Shown: positions 24,752 through 34,395 of the stretch, one piece after another | How the letters are laid out: each line of letters begins with the position of its first letter | How positions within the stretch are numbered: the stretch's first letter is position 1 | Source of the DNA: Streptomyces sp. WZ.A104 | GTDB taxonomy: Bacteria; Actinomycetota; Actinomycetes; Streptomycetales; Streptomycetaceae | Assembly (NCBI RefSeq): GCF_002382885.1 | Contig: NZ_NWVL01000008.1 | Span: 1-64,000, forward strand | DNA: 64,000 bases | Direction: 5' to 3' | Position numbers and translations under genes: made by a program | Notes under the pieces: generated by a model | The model's database searches: none | What the model saw: only the letters and a program-made list of their open reading frames with translations | Told to the model about the DNA's origin: nothing

Positions 24752-24768
24752 ACCCAAAACGTAGCACC
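24732..24768. promoter_or_regulatory. Inverted-repeat operator of the toxin-antitoxin operon
   Basis: GGTGCTACGT (24732-24741) and ACGTAGCACC (24759-24768) are perfect 10-bp arms separated by 17 bp. One arm covers the -10 box and the other lies within the first antitoxin codons. Confidence 0.7.
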
Positions 24769-24979
24769 GCCGGTAGGAAATTTCTTGTCCGATGGTTACC
24801 TCGGTGGAACCAAGGTGGCCCCGAAGGCGTGAGGCCCGCGGTTGTCCGCCGCTCCGACGGGAGCATCGTCGGGGCGGTCGCCTGCGTACGGAGTGCGAAG
24901 GCGGAGTGTGAAGGCGGAGCACACGAGGGGACGCAGGGCCCTCTCGCCGTGCTCCGTCGGCGCGGTCCCGGCGGGCTCG

Positions 24980-25120
24980 ATGACACGCAAGCTGGTCCTC
25001 CACGCGGCCGACGACCGCCCCTCGGGCGGAGAGCGGGACCGTACGGCGGCCGACCGTCTCTACGAGTCGGCCGGGTTCGTGGAGGCCGACCGGCTGTGGT
25101 CCGACGCATTGCGGCCGGGG
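24980..25120 (+). pseudogene. GNAT acetyltransferase C-terminal remnant
   Basis: The frame MTRKLVLHAADDRPSG ... AADRLYESAGFVEADRLW resembles the last two motifs of small GNAT enzymes (LVLHAS-D-GR-LYE-GF). Nothing upstream restores the acetyl-CoA-binding core, so only a fragment is left. The frame runs on to 25354 without further resemblance. The rest of 24770-25430 holds no gene I can support. Confidence 0.35.
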
Positions 25121-25434
25121 CCGGCCTCCGCCCGGGCTCACCTTCCACGTCCTGGGCGAGGACCGGCGCCTGACCACCCCGCTTCCGCGTCGTACTCTGA
25201 CTCCCTCCAGCCACCCCGCCACGCATATTCCGCAGCTTCCCGGGTGATCCTGTGCGATGATTTGCGCGCCTCCCCCGGTCGTCGGGCAGCCCCCGGGCCG
25301 GTCGGCGCCCGCCCCGCCCGTAGCGGCGCGCGCGGTGCGTACGACGCTTCATGACGCACGCTCACATCGATCGCAGGCCAGCGGGGTACGGAACAAGCCG
25401 ATACAGCGCTGCTCGACCCCAAGGACAGACAGCC

Positions 25435-25659
25435 ATGACCACCGCATCCCTGCCCCGGAACCCCGCACGCCCGGAACCGGCCGCCACGGACACCGCCGTA
25501 CCCCAGCACCACGGCCTCTTCCTGGAGCCCCACTTCGCCGTCGACCCGACCGCGACGGACGACGACGAGGACCTGGACTCCCCGTACGACGCCCCGCCCG
25601 CCCCCACCACGTCGGCGCGGGAGCCCGAGCGGACGAACCGCCGCCCCCGTCGCCGCTGA
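25435..25659 (+). CDS. Small acidic/proline-rich protein, unknown
   Basis: 74 residues, MTTASLPRNPARPEP..., with AAGGACAG about 8 nt upstream of the ATG. The middle is acidic (TDDDEDLDSPYD) and the end basic (ERTNRRPRRR). No signal peptide or membrane segment; likely disordered. I do not recognise it. An array of degenerate ~30-bp repeats begins 38 nt after its stop. Confidence 0.5.
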   Translation: MTTASLPRNPARPEPAATDTAVPQHHGLFLEPHFAVDPTATDDDEDLDSPYDAPPAPTTSAREPERTNRRPRRR

Positions 25660-25697
25660 CCACCCGACACGCGCCCTCCGGCGAGGACAGCCGCGTG

Positions 25698-25847
25698 GCG
25701 CCTTCCGCCGGGGCAGCCGCTGGTCGAGCCTTCGGCCGGGGCAACTGCTGATCGTGCGCCTTCCGCCGGAGGCAGCCGCTGATCGTCCGTACCCCGTTGG
25801 GGCGGCCGCTGATTTCGCGCCCTCCAGCAGGGCAGCTGCTGATTCGT
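25698..25847. repeat. Five degenerate ~30-bp tandem repeats
   Basis: Units start at 25698, 25728, 25756, 25787 and 25817 (28-31 bp). The common frame is GCGCCTTCCGCCGGGGCAG then CCGCTGATCGT. They fill most of the gap between the 74-aa gene and the leader peptide of the MFS gene and carry no ORF. Confidence 0.75.
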
Positions 25848-25914
25848 GCGCCTCAGGCCTGGCCAGCTCCGGAAGCCCGCCGGAAATCCGCTGGATGCCC
25901 CGCCGCCCCGCGCG

Positions 25915-26025
25915 TACCCTTGCCCCATGACCAGCCCCGAGTCCGACAGACTCCGGCCACCGGTGCGCCGGTGGCCGTGTTCGTGCTGAGCGTCGCCGAC
26001 TGACCCCTCGGGGCCCATCGGCCCC
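25915..26025 (+). promoter_or_regulatory. Candidate leader/attenuator region of the MFS efflux gene
   Basis: A -10 box TACCCT (25915-25920) lies 6 nt before the ATG of a 20-codon ORF. A 10-bp stem with a 4-nt loop (25954-25977) is inside that ORF, and a second small hairpin (GGGGCC/GGCCCC, 26010-26025) followed by TTCTC comes 20 nt after its stop. Confidence 0.45.
25927..25989 (+). CDS. Putative 20-aa leader peptide of the MFS efflux gene
   Basis: MTSPESDRLRPPVRRWPCSC, starting just where transcription from the TACCCT box would begin, so it could be translated leaderlessly. Codons 10-17 form one side and loop of a 10-bp hairpin. Ribosome stalling on such short ORFs controls several antibiotic-resistance genes, including chloramphenicol exporters. 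The efflux gene starts 274 nt downstream, which is long for classical translational attenuation, so control would more likely be at transcription. Function inferred from layout only. Confidence 0.4.
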   Translation: MTSPESDRLRPPVRRWPCSC

Positions 26026-26263
26026 TTCTCGTACGGTTCCACGCCCGCCGGATCACCGCGGGCACGGGCCGTTCCCACCCGCGTACGCGCTGAGGTACCG
26101 ACGCAAGTACCGCCGTACGCAGGGTTCGTGACCCGGTCGATCCCGGCCGGGCACTCCTGGGCGCCGCACCTCGCCTCCTTCCGGGCGGTGCGTCCGCGCG
26201 GTCCGCATCCCCGCACCCGGTCTGTCTGTCAACCGACGGTTCCGTCCAAGGGGCTTTCCACCC

Positions 26264-27556
26264 ATGCCATTCGCTGTCTACGTCCTCGGGCTCGCGGTCT
26301 TCGCCCAGGGCACCTCCGAGTTCATGCTGTCCGGGCTCGTCTCGGGCATCGCCGCCGACCTGAACGTCTCCCTGTCCGCCGCCGGGCTCCTCACCTCCTC
26401 CTTCGCCGTCGGGATGGTCGTCGGCGCCCCCCTGATGGCCCTGTCCAGCCGCACCTGGCCCCGCCGCCGCGCGTTGCTGTTCTTCCTCGCGGTGTTCGTC
26501 GCCGTCCATGTCGCCGGTGCGCTCACCCCGAGCTACGGAGTGCTCCTCGCGACCCGCTTCGTCGGGGCCCTGGCCAACGCGGGCTTCTGGGCGGTGGCTC
26601 TGACGACCGCGGTCGCGCTGGTCCCCGACGGGCTGAAGGGCCGGGCCACTGCCGTGGTCGTCGGCGGGGTCACGGTCGCCTGCGTGGTGGGCGTACCGGC
26701 GGGCGCGGTGCTGGGGGAGTGGTGGGGGTGGCGGTCGGCGTTCTGGGCGGTCGCCCTCGTCTCCCTGCCCGCCGTCCTCGCGATCCTGCGCTCGGTCCCG
26801 GGCGGCCGGGGCATGGACACGGGCGGCGAGGGCACGATCCCGGGCGGCCGGGGCACGGACACGGGCGCGGCTTCTGTATCCGTTGCATCCGTACGTACGG
26901 ACAAGGGCACCGATTCCGTATCCGTACGGGACGAACTGCGCGCGCTCGCCGGGCCCCGGCTGCGGCCGACGCTGGTCACGATGGCCCTGGTGCAGGGGGC
27001 GACCTTCTGCACCTTCTCCTATCTGGAGCCGCTCCTCACCCGGGAGACGGGCCTGGGCGCGGTCTGGGTGCCTGTTTCCCTTGCGTTGTTCGGGGCGGGG
27101 GCGTTCGCCGGGGTCACGGTGGCGGGCCGGTTCGCCGACGCGCGCCCGGTCGCCGTCATCGCCACCGGCATGGTCGCCCTCGCCCTCGGCTGGGCCGCGC
27201 TCGCCCTGACGGCGGGCAGCCCTGTCCTCGCCCTGGCCCTGATCCCGCTCCTGGGGATGCTCGCCTTCGGTACCGGCACCGCGCTGATCACCCAGGTCCT
27301 GAGCCTCGCCCCCGGCGCCCCGACGCTCGCCGGGGCGTTCTCCACAACCGCGTTCAACCTGGGGGCGACGGTGGGGCCATGGGCGGGCGGCCTGGCCCTG
27401 GACGCCGGGTCCGGCCACCGGGCGCCCGCCTGGGTGAGCGCCCTGCTGATGGGCGCGGCTCTGCTCGTCGCCGCGACAACGGCCGGGAGCCGCCGCTCCC
27501 GAGCGGGGGAGCGGCGGCTCTCAGCCGTGCACCGGAGCGCCCGAGGGCGCTTGTGA
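26264..27556 (+). CDS. MFS drug-efflux transporter (Cml/Cmx-like)
   Basis: 430 residues with 12 hydrophobic segments. The opening MPFAVYVLGLAVFAQGTSEFMLSGL and the RTWPRRRALL loop after TM2 are typical of the DHA1 group that contains the chloramphenicol exporters CmlR/Cmx. A soluble loop between TM6 and TM7 carries GGRGMDTGGEGTIPGGRGTDTG, a small internal repeat. Ribosome site AAGGGG 10 nt upstream. Drug specificity is inferred. Its 3' end contains the hairpin that should terminate the convergent NlpC/P60 gene. Confidence 0.87.
   Translation: MPFAVYVLGLAVFAQGTSEFMLSGLVSGIAADLNVSLSAAGLLTSSFAVGMVVGAPLMALSSRTWPRRRALLFFLAVFVAVHVAGALTPSYGVLLATRFVGALANAGFWAVALTTAVALVPDGLKGRATAVVVGGVTVACVVGVPAGAVLGEWWGWRSAFWAVALVSLPAVLAILRSVPGGRGMDTGGEGTIPGGRGTDTGAASVSVASVRTDKGTDSVSVRDELRALAGPRLRPTLVTMALVQGATFCTFSYLEPLLTRETGLGAVWVPVSLALFGAGAFAGVTVAGRFADARPVAVIATGMVALALGWAALALTAGSPVLALALIPLLGMLAFGTGTALITQVLSLAPGAPTLAGAFSTTAFNLGATVGPWAGGLALDAGSGHRAPAWVSALLMGAALLVAATTAGSRRSRAGERRLSAVHRSARGRL
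27487..27520 (-). terminator. NlpC/P60 gene terminator embedded in the MFS coding sequence
   Basis: GAGCCGCCGCTCCC (27487-27500) and its exact complement (27507-27520), loop 6 nt, lie 38 nt beyond the NlpC/P60 stop on the minus strand and inside the last codons of the MFS gene. Confidence 0.65.
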
Positions 27557-27557
27557 A

Positions 27558-28418
27558 TCAGAGAACGCGGACCGCGCCGGTCGGCCGGTCGTAGTCCATG
27601 GAACGCTGCACGGTGCCGGTGCTGGAGTTCTGCGCACCGACGAACTGGCCGCCGCCCACGTAGATCGCGACGTGGTACGCGCTGCCGGCGCTGCCCCAGT
27701 ACAGGATGTCGCCGGGCTGGAGGTTGTTCAGGGAGACCTGGGTGCCGACGGTCGACTGGGCCTGCGAGACGCGCGGAAGGTCGATGCCCGCCGTGCGGTA
27801 CGCGGCCTGGACCAGGCCGGAGCAGTCCCAGGCGTTGGGGCCGGTGCCGCCGGACACGTACGCGTCGCCGACCTGGGCCTTGGCGAACGCCACGATGGAC
27901 GCGGCGGAGCCGCTGACGTTCGACGAGGAGGACGAGGAGGACGAGGGGGCGGAGGCGGACGCGGAGCTGTCCGAGGAGCCCGTGGAGCCGGAGGAGGCGC
28001 TGAGCGTCGTGCGCTCGGCGGTGCGGGAGGCGCGCTCGGCCCGCTCCTTGGCCTCCGCCTCGGCCTTGGCGGCCGCTTCGGCCTTCTTCTTGGCCTCGGC
28101 CTTGCGGACGGCCTCGGCGTGCGCCTTCTTGGCCTTCTTCGCGGCGCTCTCGGCCGCGGCAGCCTCGTCGGCCTGCGTCTCCAGGTCGAGGGCGACCTGC
28201 TGGGTGGCCTGGGCGGAGGCGGCGACCACGGTGGAGAGCCCGGAGGTGATGGTGGGCATCTCGATCGTCTGGGTCACCGGTTCGGCCTGGGCCGGACCCG
28301 CGGCACCCGCGACCGCGATGGTGCTGAGGACGCCACCGGCAACTCCGGCCCGCAGTGCCGACTTCGAGGCGCGCTGGCGGGGCTTCCGGTGGCTGGGTAT
28401 GTGAGCGGTGTGGGACAT
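27558..28418 (-). CDS. Secreted NlpC/P60 cell-wall endopeptidase
   Basis: 286 residues. Signal peptide 1-45 ending PAQA; an alanine/lysine/glutamate-rich coiled coil (about 75-135); a Ser-rich linker (139-168); NlpC/P60 domain 170-286 with catalytic Cys199 in WDCSGLVQ and His249 in AYHVAIYVG. Such enzymes cut peptidoglycan stem peptides during growth and germination. No clear ribosome site precedes the ATG. It follows a 760-bp regulatory gap shared with nuo. Its stop is 1 nt from the stop of the convergent MFS gene. Confidence 0.92.
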   Translation of the reverse strand: MSHTAHIPSHRKPRQRASKSALRAGVAGGVLSTIAVAGAAGPAQAEPVTQTIEMPTITSGLSTVVAASAQATQQVALDLETQADEAAAAESAAKKAKKAHAEAVRKAEAKKKAEAAAKAEAEAKERAERASRTAERTTLSASSGSTGSSDSSASASAPSSSSSSSSNVSGSAASIVAFAKAQVGDAYVSGGTGPNAWDCSGLVQAAYRTAGIDLPRVSQAQSTVGTQVSLNNLQPGDILYWGSAGSAYHVAIYVGGGQFVGAQNSSTGTVQRSMDYDRPTGAVRVL

Positions 28419-28656
28419 GGGTACTAGCGCTATCAGGGCTGCAGGGGTCCCATCAAGAAACGTGTGTTGCGACACAGTTACGTTCGGAATCTGTGAATCC
28501 GCTTTCTGAGGGCCTTTATTGACGCCGTAACGGGCAAAACGGTCAGGCGGGATCAGGCCCGTGATCACTGCCTTTCGGCAATACGTCCGAATTGCCCGTC
28601 GCTTACCATCCGTTCACACCGATGGCCAAGCCCGGTTTTCCCGCGGCGCGGGTCGA

Positions 28657-28670
28657 GTGACGCAGGTCAC
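28657..28670. promoter_or_regulatory. Candidate Crp site upstream of NlpC/P60 gene
   Basis: GTGACGCAGGTCAC fits the streptomycete Crp consensus GTG-N6-GNCAC and is a near-perfect 14-bp palindrome. It is 239 bp upstream of the NlpC/P60 start and 515 bp upstream of nuoA. Confidence 0.45.
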
Positions 28671-28792
28671 GGCATGAGTATCCGGCGGCAGGCAACCCTC
28701 GCGCCCGCGACCGTGGTCCGCCCCTGTTTCGTGGCGGGCGCTCCGTCGCCTCATCCGGAAGTTCGTGAATGCGTGCACATGTCCCCTTCGGT

Positions 28793-28828
28793 CCTCGCCG
28801 CCCCTCGTCCGGGTGAGGGGCGGCGAGG
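28793..28828. terminator. 14-bp perfect hairpin in the nlpC-nuo intergenic region
   Basis: CCTCGCCGCCCCTC (28793-28806) and its complement (28815-28828) with an 8-nt loop. It stands between two divergent promoters, where no terminator is needed for the flanking genes, so it may end a small RNA or fold in a long NlpC/P60 leader. The remaining 28420-29060 region holds no ORF I trust. Confidence 0.5.
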
Positions 28829-29067
28829 GTGCGGGTGCTCTTATCACCCTGCCGCAGTCCATCGCCAATTTGCTTGTAGTGGCTGTCCATTGATAGCGCG
28901 ACACTTCTTTGACCAGCGGTAACGCCGATGAATGTCACGTCTCGTGATCACTCGGCCGCTTCGCGTACGAAGATCACCGCTCATACGACTTCATGATCCT
29001 TCGTCAGGTGGTGGAGATCACAAAGACGTTGTCGCACCCCGTGTCGCAGATCACAGGGGGACGGGCA

Positions 29068-29073
29068 TAGGAT
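29068..29073 (+). promoter_or_regulatory. Likely -10 box of the nuo operon
   Basis: TAGGAT, with a Crp-like half-matching site GTGTCGCAGATCAC at 29041-29054 in the -35 region. Transcription would begin near 29080, giving a leader of about 105 nt. Confidence 0.4.
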
Positions 29074-29088
29074 GCGGGGCAGTCGGGC

Positions 29089-29106
29089 TTGTGAACTGCC
29101 TCACAT
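29089..29106. promoter_or_regulatory. Rex-type redox operator (ROP) upstream of nuoA
   Basis: TTGTGAACTGCCTCACAT matches the streptomycete Rex operator pattern TTGTGAA-N4-TTCACAA with a perfect left half and two changes in the right half. Rex leaves DNA when NADH/NAD+ is high, and nuo operons are known Rex targets, so NADH dehydrogenase would be induced by reductive stress. It lies just downstream of the inferred transcription start. Confidence 0.65.
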
Positions 29107-29185
29107 GTGCACGATCTTGGTGAGGTGGCGAGCCGGTCGCCCGATGCGGTCCAACGGTCAAGGACGACTGGAAGGAGCGAGGAGC

Positions 29186-29545
29186 GTGAATGCCTACGCG
29201 CCCATCCTCGTGCTCGGCGCCCTCGGGGCAGGGTTTGCGATCTTCTCCGTGGTCATGGCCACGCTTATCGGCCCCAGGCGATACAACCGGGCAAAGCTCG
29301 AAGCGTACGAGTGCGGCATCGAACCCACGCCGACGCCGGCCGGAGGCGGCCGCTTTCCCATCAAGTACTACCTGACGGCGATGCTTTTCATCGTCTTCGA
29401 CATCGAGATCGTCTTCCTCTATCCCTGGGCGGTCTCCTTCGACGCCCTGGGGATCTTCGGGCTCGTGGAGATGCTGCTCTTCGTGCTCACCGTCTTCGTC
29501 GCCTATGCGTATGTCTGGCGTCGCGGCGGCCTGGAATGGGACTGA
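29186..29545 (+). CDS. nuoA: NADH-quinone oxidoreductase subunit A
   Basis: 119 residues from GTG 29186 with GGAGCGAGGAG upstream. Three membrane helices; the conserved loop KLEAYECGIEPT with its quinone-pocket Cys and the FDIEIVFLYPWA segment are diagnostic. Part of the membrane arm at the quinone entrance of complex I. First gene of the 14-gene nuo operon. Confidence 0.97.
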   Translation: MNAYAPILVLGALGAGFAIFSVVMATLIGPRRYNRAKLEAYECGIEPTPTPAGGGRFPIKYYLTAMLFIVFDIEIVFLYPWAVSFDALGIFGLVEMLLFVLTVFVAYAYVWRRGGLEWD

Positions 29546-29563
29546 GGGGCTGAGGGGCACACC

Positions 29564-30118
29564 ATGGGACTCGAAGAGAAACTGCCGAGCGGCTTCGTTC
29601 TGACCACGGTCGAGCAGGCCGCGGGCTGGGTGCGGAAGGCCTCCGTCTTCCCGGCCACGTTCGGACTCGCCTGCTGCGCCATCGAGATGATGACGACTGG
29701 CGCGGGCCGCTACGACCTGGCCCGGTTCGGTATGGAGGTCTTCCGCGGATCGCCGCGCCAGGCCGACCTGATGATCGTCGCGGGACGGGTGAGCCAGAAG
29801 ATGGCTCCCGTCCTGCGGCAGGTCTATGACCAGATGCCCAACCCCAAGTGGGTCATTTCCATGGGGGTTTGTGCTTCATCGGGTGGAATGTTCAACAATT
29901 ACGCCATTGTGCAAGGTGTTGATCACATTGTCCCGGTCGATATCTATTTGCCGGGTTGTCCGCCACGTCCCGAGATGCTGCTGGACGCCATCCTCAAGCT
30001 CCACCAGAAGATCCAGGGCGGCAAACTCGGGGTCAACGCCGAGGAGGCCGCACGTGAGGCGGAGGAGGCGGCCCTCAACGCGCTGCCCCTGATCGAGATG
30101 AAGGGGCTGCTGCGGTGA
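29564..30118 (+). CDS. nuoB: NADH-quinone oxidoreductase subunit B
   Basis: 184 residues. Cys37, Cys38, Cys103 and Cys132 ([27 protein letters not shown]) bind cluster N2, the direct electron donor to quinone. The C-terminal 35 residues are Glu/Ala-rich, a common actinobacterial extension. Starts 18 nt after nuoA; its stop overlaps the nuoC GTG. Confidence 0.97.
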   Translation: MGLEEKLPSGFVLTTVEQAAGWVRKASVFPATFGLACCAIEMMTTGAGRYDLARFGMEVFRGSPRQADLMIVAGRVSQKMAPVLRQVYDQMPNPKWVISMGVCASSGGMFNNYAIVQGVDHIVPVDIYLPGCPPRPEMLLDAILKLHQKIQGGKLGVNAEEAAREAEEAALNALPLIEMKGLLR

Positions 30119-30839
30119 GCGAGCACACCCACGGCGACGAGCAGAACGGCAACGGCGTACCCGCCCCGCGCGACACCGGTGGCGAGGTCATCCGCGTCCG
30201 CAAGGGCATGTTCGGAGCGAACAACGGCGGCGACACCTCCGGCTACGGCGGTCTCGTCCGGACGGTCACCCTGCCGGGAGCCTCCTCCCGGCCCTACGGC
30301 GGCTGGTTCGACGAGGTGGCCGACGAGCTCGAAGGGGCCCTGGAGGAACAGGACCTGCTTCCCGAGAACGCCATCGAGAAGACGGTCGTCGACCGCGACG
30401 AGCTGACCTTCCACATCGCCCGCGAACACCTGGTCCAGGTCGCCCGCACCCTGCGCGACGACCCCGCCCTGCGCTTCGAGCTCTGCACGGGCGTCAGCGG
30501 CGTCCACTTCCTCGGCGACAAGGGCCGCGAGCTGCACGCTGTCTACCACCTGCGGTCCCTCACCCACGGCCGGCTCATCCGGCTGGAGGTCTCCGCCCCG
30601 GACAGCGACCCGCACATCCCCTCGCTCGTCGAGGTCTATCCGACCAACGACTGGCACGAGCGCGAGACGTACGACTTCTTCGGGCTCGTCTTCGACGGGC
30701 ACCCGGCCCTGACCCGGATCATGATGCCGGACGACTGGCAGGGCTTCCCGCAGCGCAAGGACTACCCGCTCGGCGGCATCGCCGTCGAGTACAAGGGCGC
30801 CCAGATCCCGGCTCCGGACCAGCGGAGGTCGTACTCCTG

Positions 30840-30840
<1 letters not shown>
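30115..30840 (+). CDS. nuoC: NADH-quinone oxidoreductase subunit C
   Basis: 241 residues, GTG start overlapping the nuoB stop. The hydrophilic domain signature [27 protein letters not shown] and RKDYPLGG near the C terminus identify the 30-kDa subunit; the first 70 residues are a poorly conserved tail. Separate from nuoD here, not fused as in some bacteria. Confidence 0.96.
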
Positions 30841-32158
<1,318 letters not shown>

Positions 32159-32162
<4 letters not shown>

Positions 32163-33016
32163 CCGCATCACGCCAAGACGTCAGTCTGGGGATGCCGCAG
32201 CTCCCCGCCACCCCCTACCCGGCCGAGGTACGCGCCCGGCTCGACGCGGACGCGAAGGAGGTGGTCGCCCGCTACCCCAGCAGCCGCTCCGCCCTCCTGC
32301 CGCTGCTGCACCTCGTGCAGTCAGAGGAGGGATACGTCTCCCGTACGGGCGTCGCCTTCTGCGCCGAGACGCTCGACCTCACCACCGCCGAGGTCACCGC
32401 CGTCGCGACCTTCTACTCCATGTACCGGCGCAGGGCGGGCGGTGACTACCAGGTCGGCGTCTGCACCAACACCCTGTGCGCGGTCATGGGCGGCGACGCC
32501 ATCTTCGACACGCTCAAGGAGCACCTCGGGGTCGGCAACAACGAGACCACCGACGACGGCAAGGTCACCCTCGAACACATCGAGTGCAACGCCGCCTGCG
32601 ACTTCGCGCCCGTCGTGATGGTCAACTGGGAGTTCTTCGACAACCAGACGCCCGAGAGCGCCACGCAGCTCGTCGACGACCTGATCGCGGGCCGGACCGT
32701 CGAGCCCACCCGGGGCGCCCCGCTCTGCTCGTACAAGGAGACCGCCCGCATCCTGGCCGGGTTCCCCGACGGGCGCCCCGGTGCCGTCGAGGCCACCGGC
32801 GGGGCGGGCCCCGCCTCCCTCGTCGGGCTGAAGCTGGCCAAGGGCGAGGCGCTGCCCCAGGCACGCGTCGTCTCCCCGCGCGGTGAGCGCCCGCACGGCG
32901 CACAGCCGCACGACCCTTCGCCGTCCGAGCACCTCAGCTCGCACGACGCACCGCAGCAGACCTCGGCCTCCGACCCGGAGCACCCGGCCGGGCCCGCAGC
33001 CGAGGAGGGGGAGTGA
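32159..33016 (+). CDS. nuoE: NADH-quinone oxidoreductase subunit E
   Basis: 285 residues. The thioredoxin-like [2Fe-2S] domain with CTNTLC and CNAACD ligands is at about residues 95-155. A C-terminal tail of roughly 100 residues, rich in Pro, His and Ser, goes well beyond the usual 160-240 residues. It passes electrons or buffers them near the FMN site of NuoF. GTGA overlap with nuoD. Confidence 0.95.
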
Positions 33017-34395
33017 TGACCTTGGCCGCCGAGATCGACCGCAACGGGACGAGCCCCGAGAAGCTGCTCGCGCCCGTGCTCTCCTCCTTCTGGGACCAGC
33101 CCGATTCCTGGACCCTGGACACCTACCGCCGCCACGAGGGCTACGAGGGCCTGCGCAAGGCGCTCGCCATGTCGCCCGACGACCTCATCGCGTACGTCAA
33201 GGACTCCGGTCTGCGCGGACGAGGCGGCGCGGGCTTCCCCACCGGGATGAAGTGGCAGTTCATCCCGCAGGGGGACGGCAAACCGCACTATCTAGTTGTC
33301 AACGCCGACGAGTCGGAGCCGGGGACCTGTAAGGACATCCCGCTCCTCTTCGCGAACCCGCATAGCCTCATCGAGGGCATCGTGATCGCCTGTTACGCGA
33401 TCCGTTCGTCGCACGCGTTCATCTATCTGCGCGGTGAGGTCGTCCCCGTGCTGCGACGACTGCACGAGGCCGTACGAGAGGCGTACGAGGCGGGATATCT
33501 GGGGACGAACATCCTGGGTTCAGGACTCGATCTGGAACTCACGGTGCACGCGGGTGCGGGTGCGTACATCTGTGGTGAGGAAACCGCGCTGCTCGACTCT
33601 CTCGAAGGACGGCGTGGCCAGCCCCGGCTGCGACCCCCCTTCCCTGCGGTCGCCGGTCTGTACGCCTGCCCCACTGTGGTGAACAACGTCGAGTCCATCG
33701 CCTCGGTTCCCGCGATCCTGAACAAGGGCAAAGACTGGTTCAAGTCGATGGGCAGCGAGAAGTCCCCTGGCTTCACGCTCTACTCGCTCAGTGGCCATGT
33801 CACCAGCCCCGGCCAGTACGAGGCCCCGCTCGGCATCACGCTGCGTCAGCTCCTCGACATGAGCGGCGGCATGCGGGCCGGTCACCGGCTGAAGTTCTGG
33901 ACCCCGGGCGGCTCCTCCACCCCGATGTTCACCGACGAACACCTCGACGTCCCCCTCGACTACGAGGGCGTCGGCGCCGCCGGGTCCATGCTCGGCACCA
34001 AGGCGCTCCAGTGCTTCGACGAGACGACCTGCGTCGTGCGGGCGGTCACCCGCTGGACCGAGTTCTACGCCCACGAGTCCTGCGGCAAGTGCACGCCCTG
34101 CCGCGAAGGGACTTACTGGCTGGTCCAGTTGCTCCGCGACATCGAGGCGGGCAAGGGCCAGATGTCCGACCTCGACAAGCTGAACGACATCGCCGACAAC
34201 ATCAACGGCAAGTCGTTCTGCGCGCTGGGCGACGGCGCTGCCTCGCCGATCTTCTCCTCCCTCAAGTACTTCCGCGAGGAGTACGAGCAGCACATCACGG
34301 GCAAGGGCTGCCCCTTCGATCCCGCCCGGTCCACGGCATGGGCCGACGACAAGAACGCCGAAGGCAAGAACGCTCACCGGGGGGTGAACGCATGA
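33016..34395 (+). CDS. nuoF: NADH-quinone oxidoreductase subunit F
   Basis: 459 residues from ATG 33016 (GTG 33013 is adjacent). NADH-binding [19 protein letters not shown]-binding [19 protein letters not shown] and the [4Fe-4S] ligands [14 protein letters not shown] are all intact. This is the NADH-oxidising subunit of the peripheral arm. Strong ribosome site GAGGAGGGGGA inside the end of nuoE. A short segment around 33290-33600 has codon use slightly richer in A/T than the neighbours. Confidence 0.97.
   Translation: MTLAAEIDRNGTSPEKLLAPVLSSFWDQPDSWTLDTYRRHEGYEGLRKALAMSPDDLIAYVKDSGLRGRGGAGFPTGMKWQFIPQGDGKPHYLVVNADESEPGTCKDIPLLFANPHSLIEGIVIACYAIRSSHAFIYLRGEVVPVLRRLHEAVREAYEAGYLGTNILGSGLDLELTVHAGAGAYICGEETALLDSLEGRRGQPRLRPPFPAVAGLYACPTVVNNVESIASVPAILNKGKDWFKSMGSEKSPGFTLYSLSGHVTSPGQYEAPLGITLRQLLDMSGGMRAGHRLKFWTPGGSSTPMFTDEHLDVPLDYEGVGAAGSMLGTKALQCFDETTCVVRAVTRWTEFYAHESCGKCTPCREGTYWLVQLLRDIEAGKGQMSDLDKLNDIADNINGKSFCALGDGAASPIFSSLKYFREEYEQHITGKGCPFDPARSTAWADDKNAEGKNAHRGVNA

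Noticed and set aside
26128..27594. A second long plus-strand frame over the MFS gene
   Set aside because: It overlaps the whole transporter in another frame and has no membrane segments or family features.
28419..28925. Possible c-di-AMP (ydaO) riboswitch before the NlpC/P60 gene
   Set aside because: Such elements precede some Streptomyces cell-wall hydrolase genes, but the conserved GGGGACCC and GGGGTGAAT-type segments were not found here.
28614..28938. Small frames on both strands in the NlpC/P60-nuo gap
   Set aside because: No ribosome site, no codon bias and no recognisable sequence; the region is better read as regulatory DNA.
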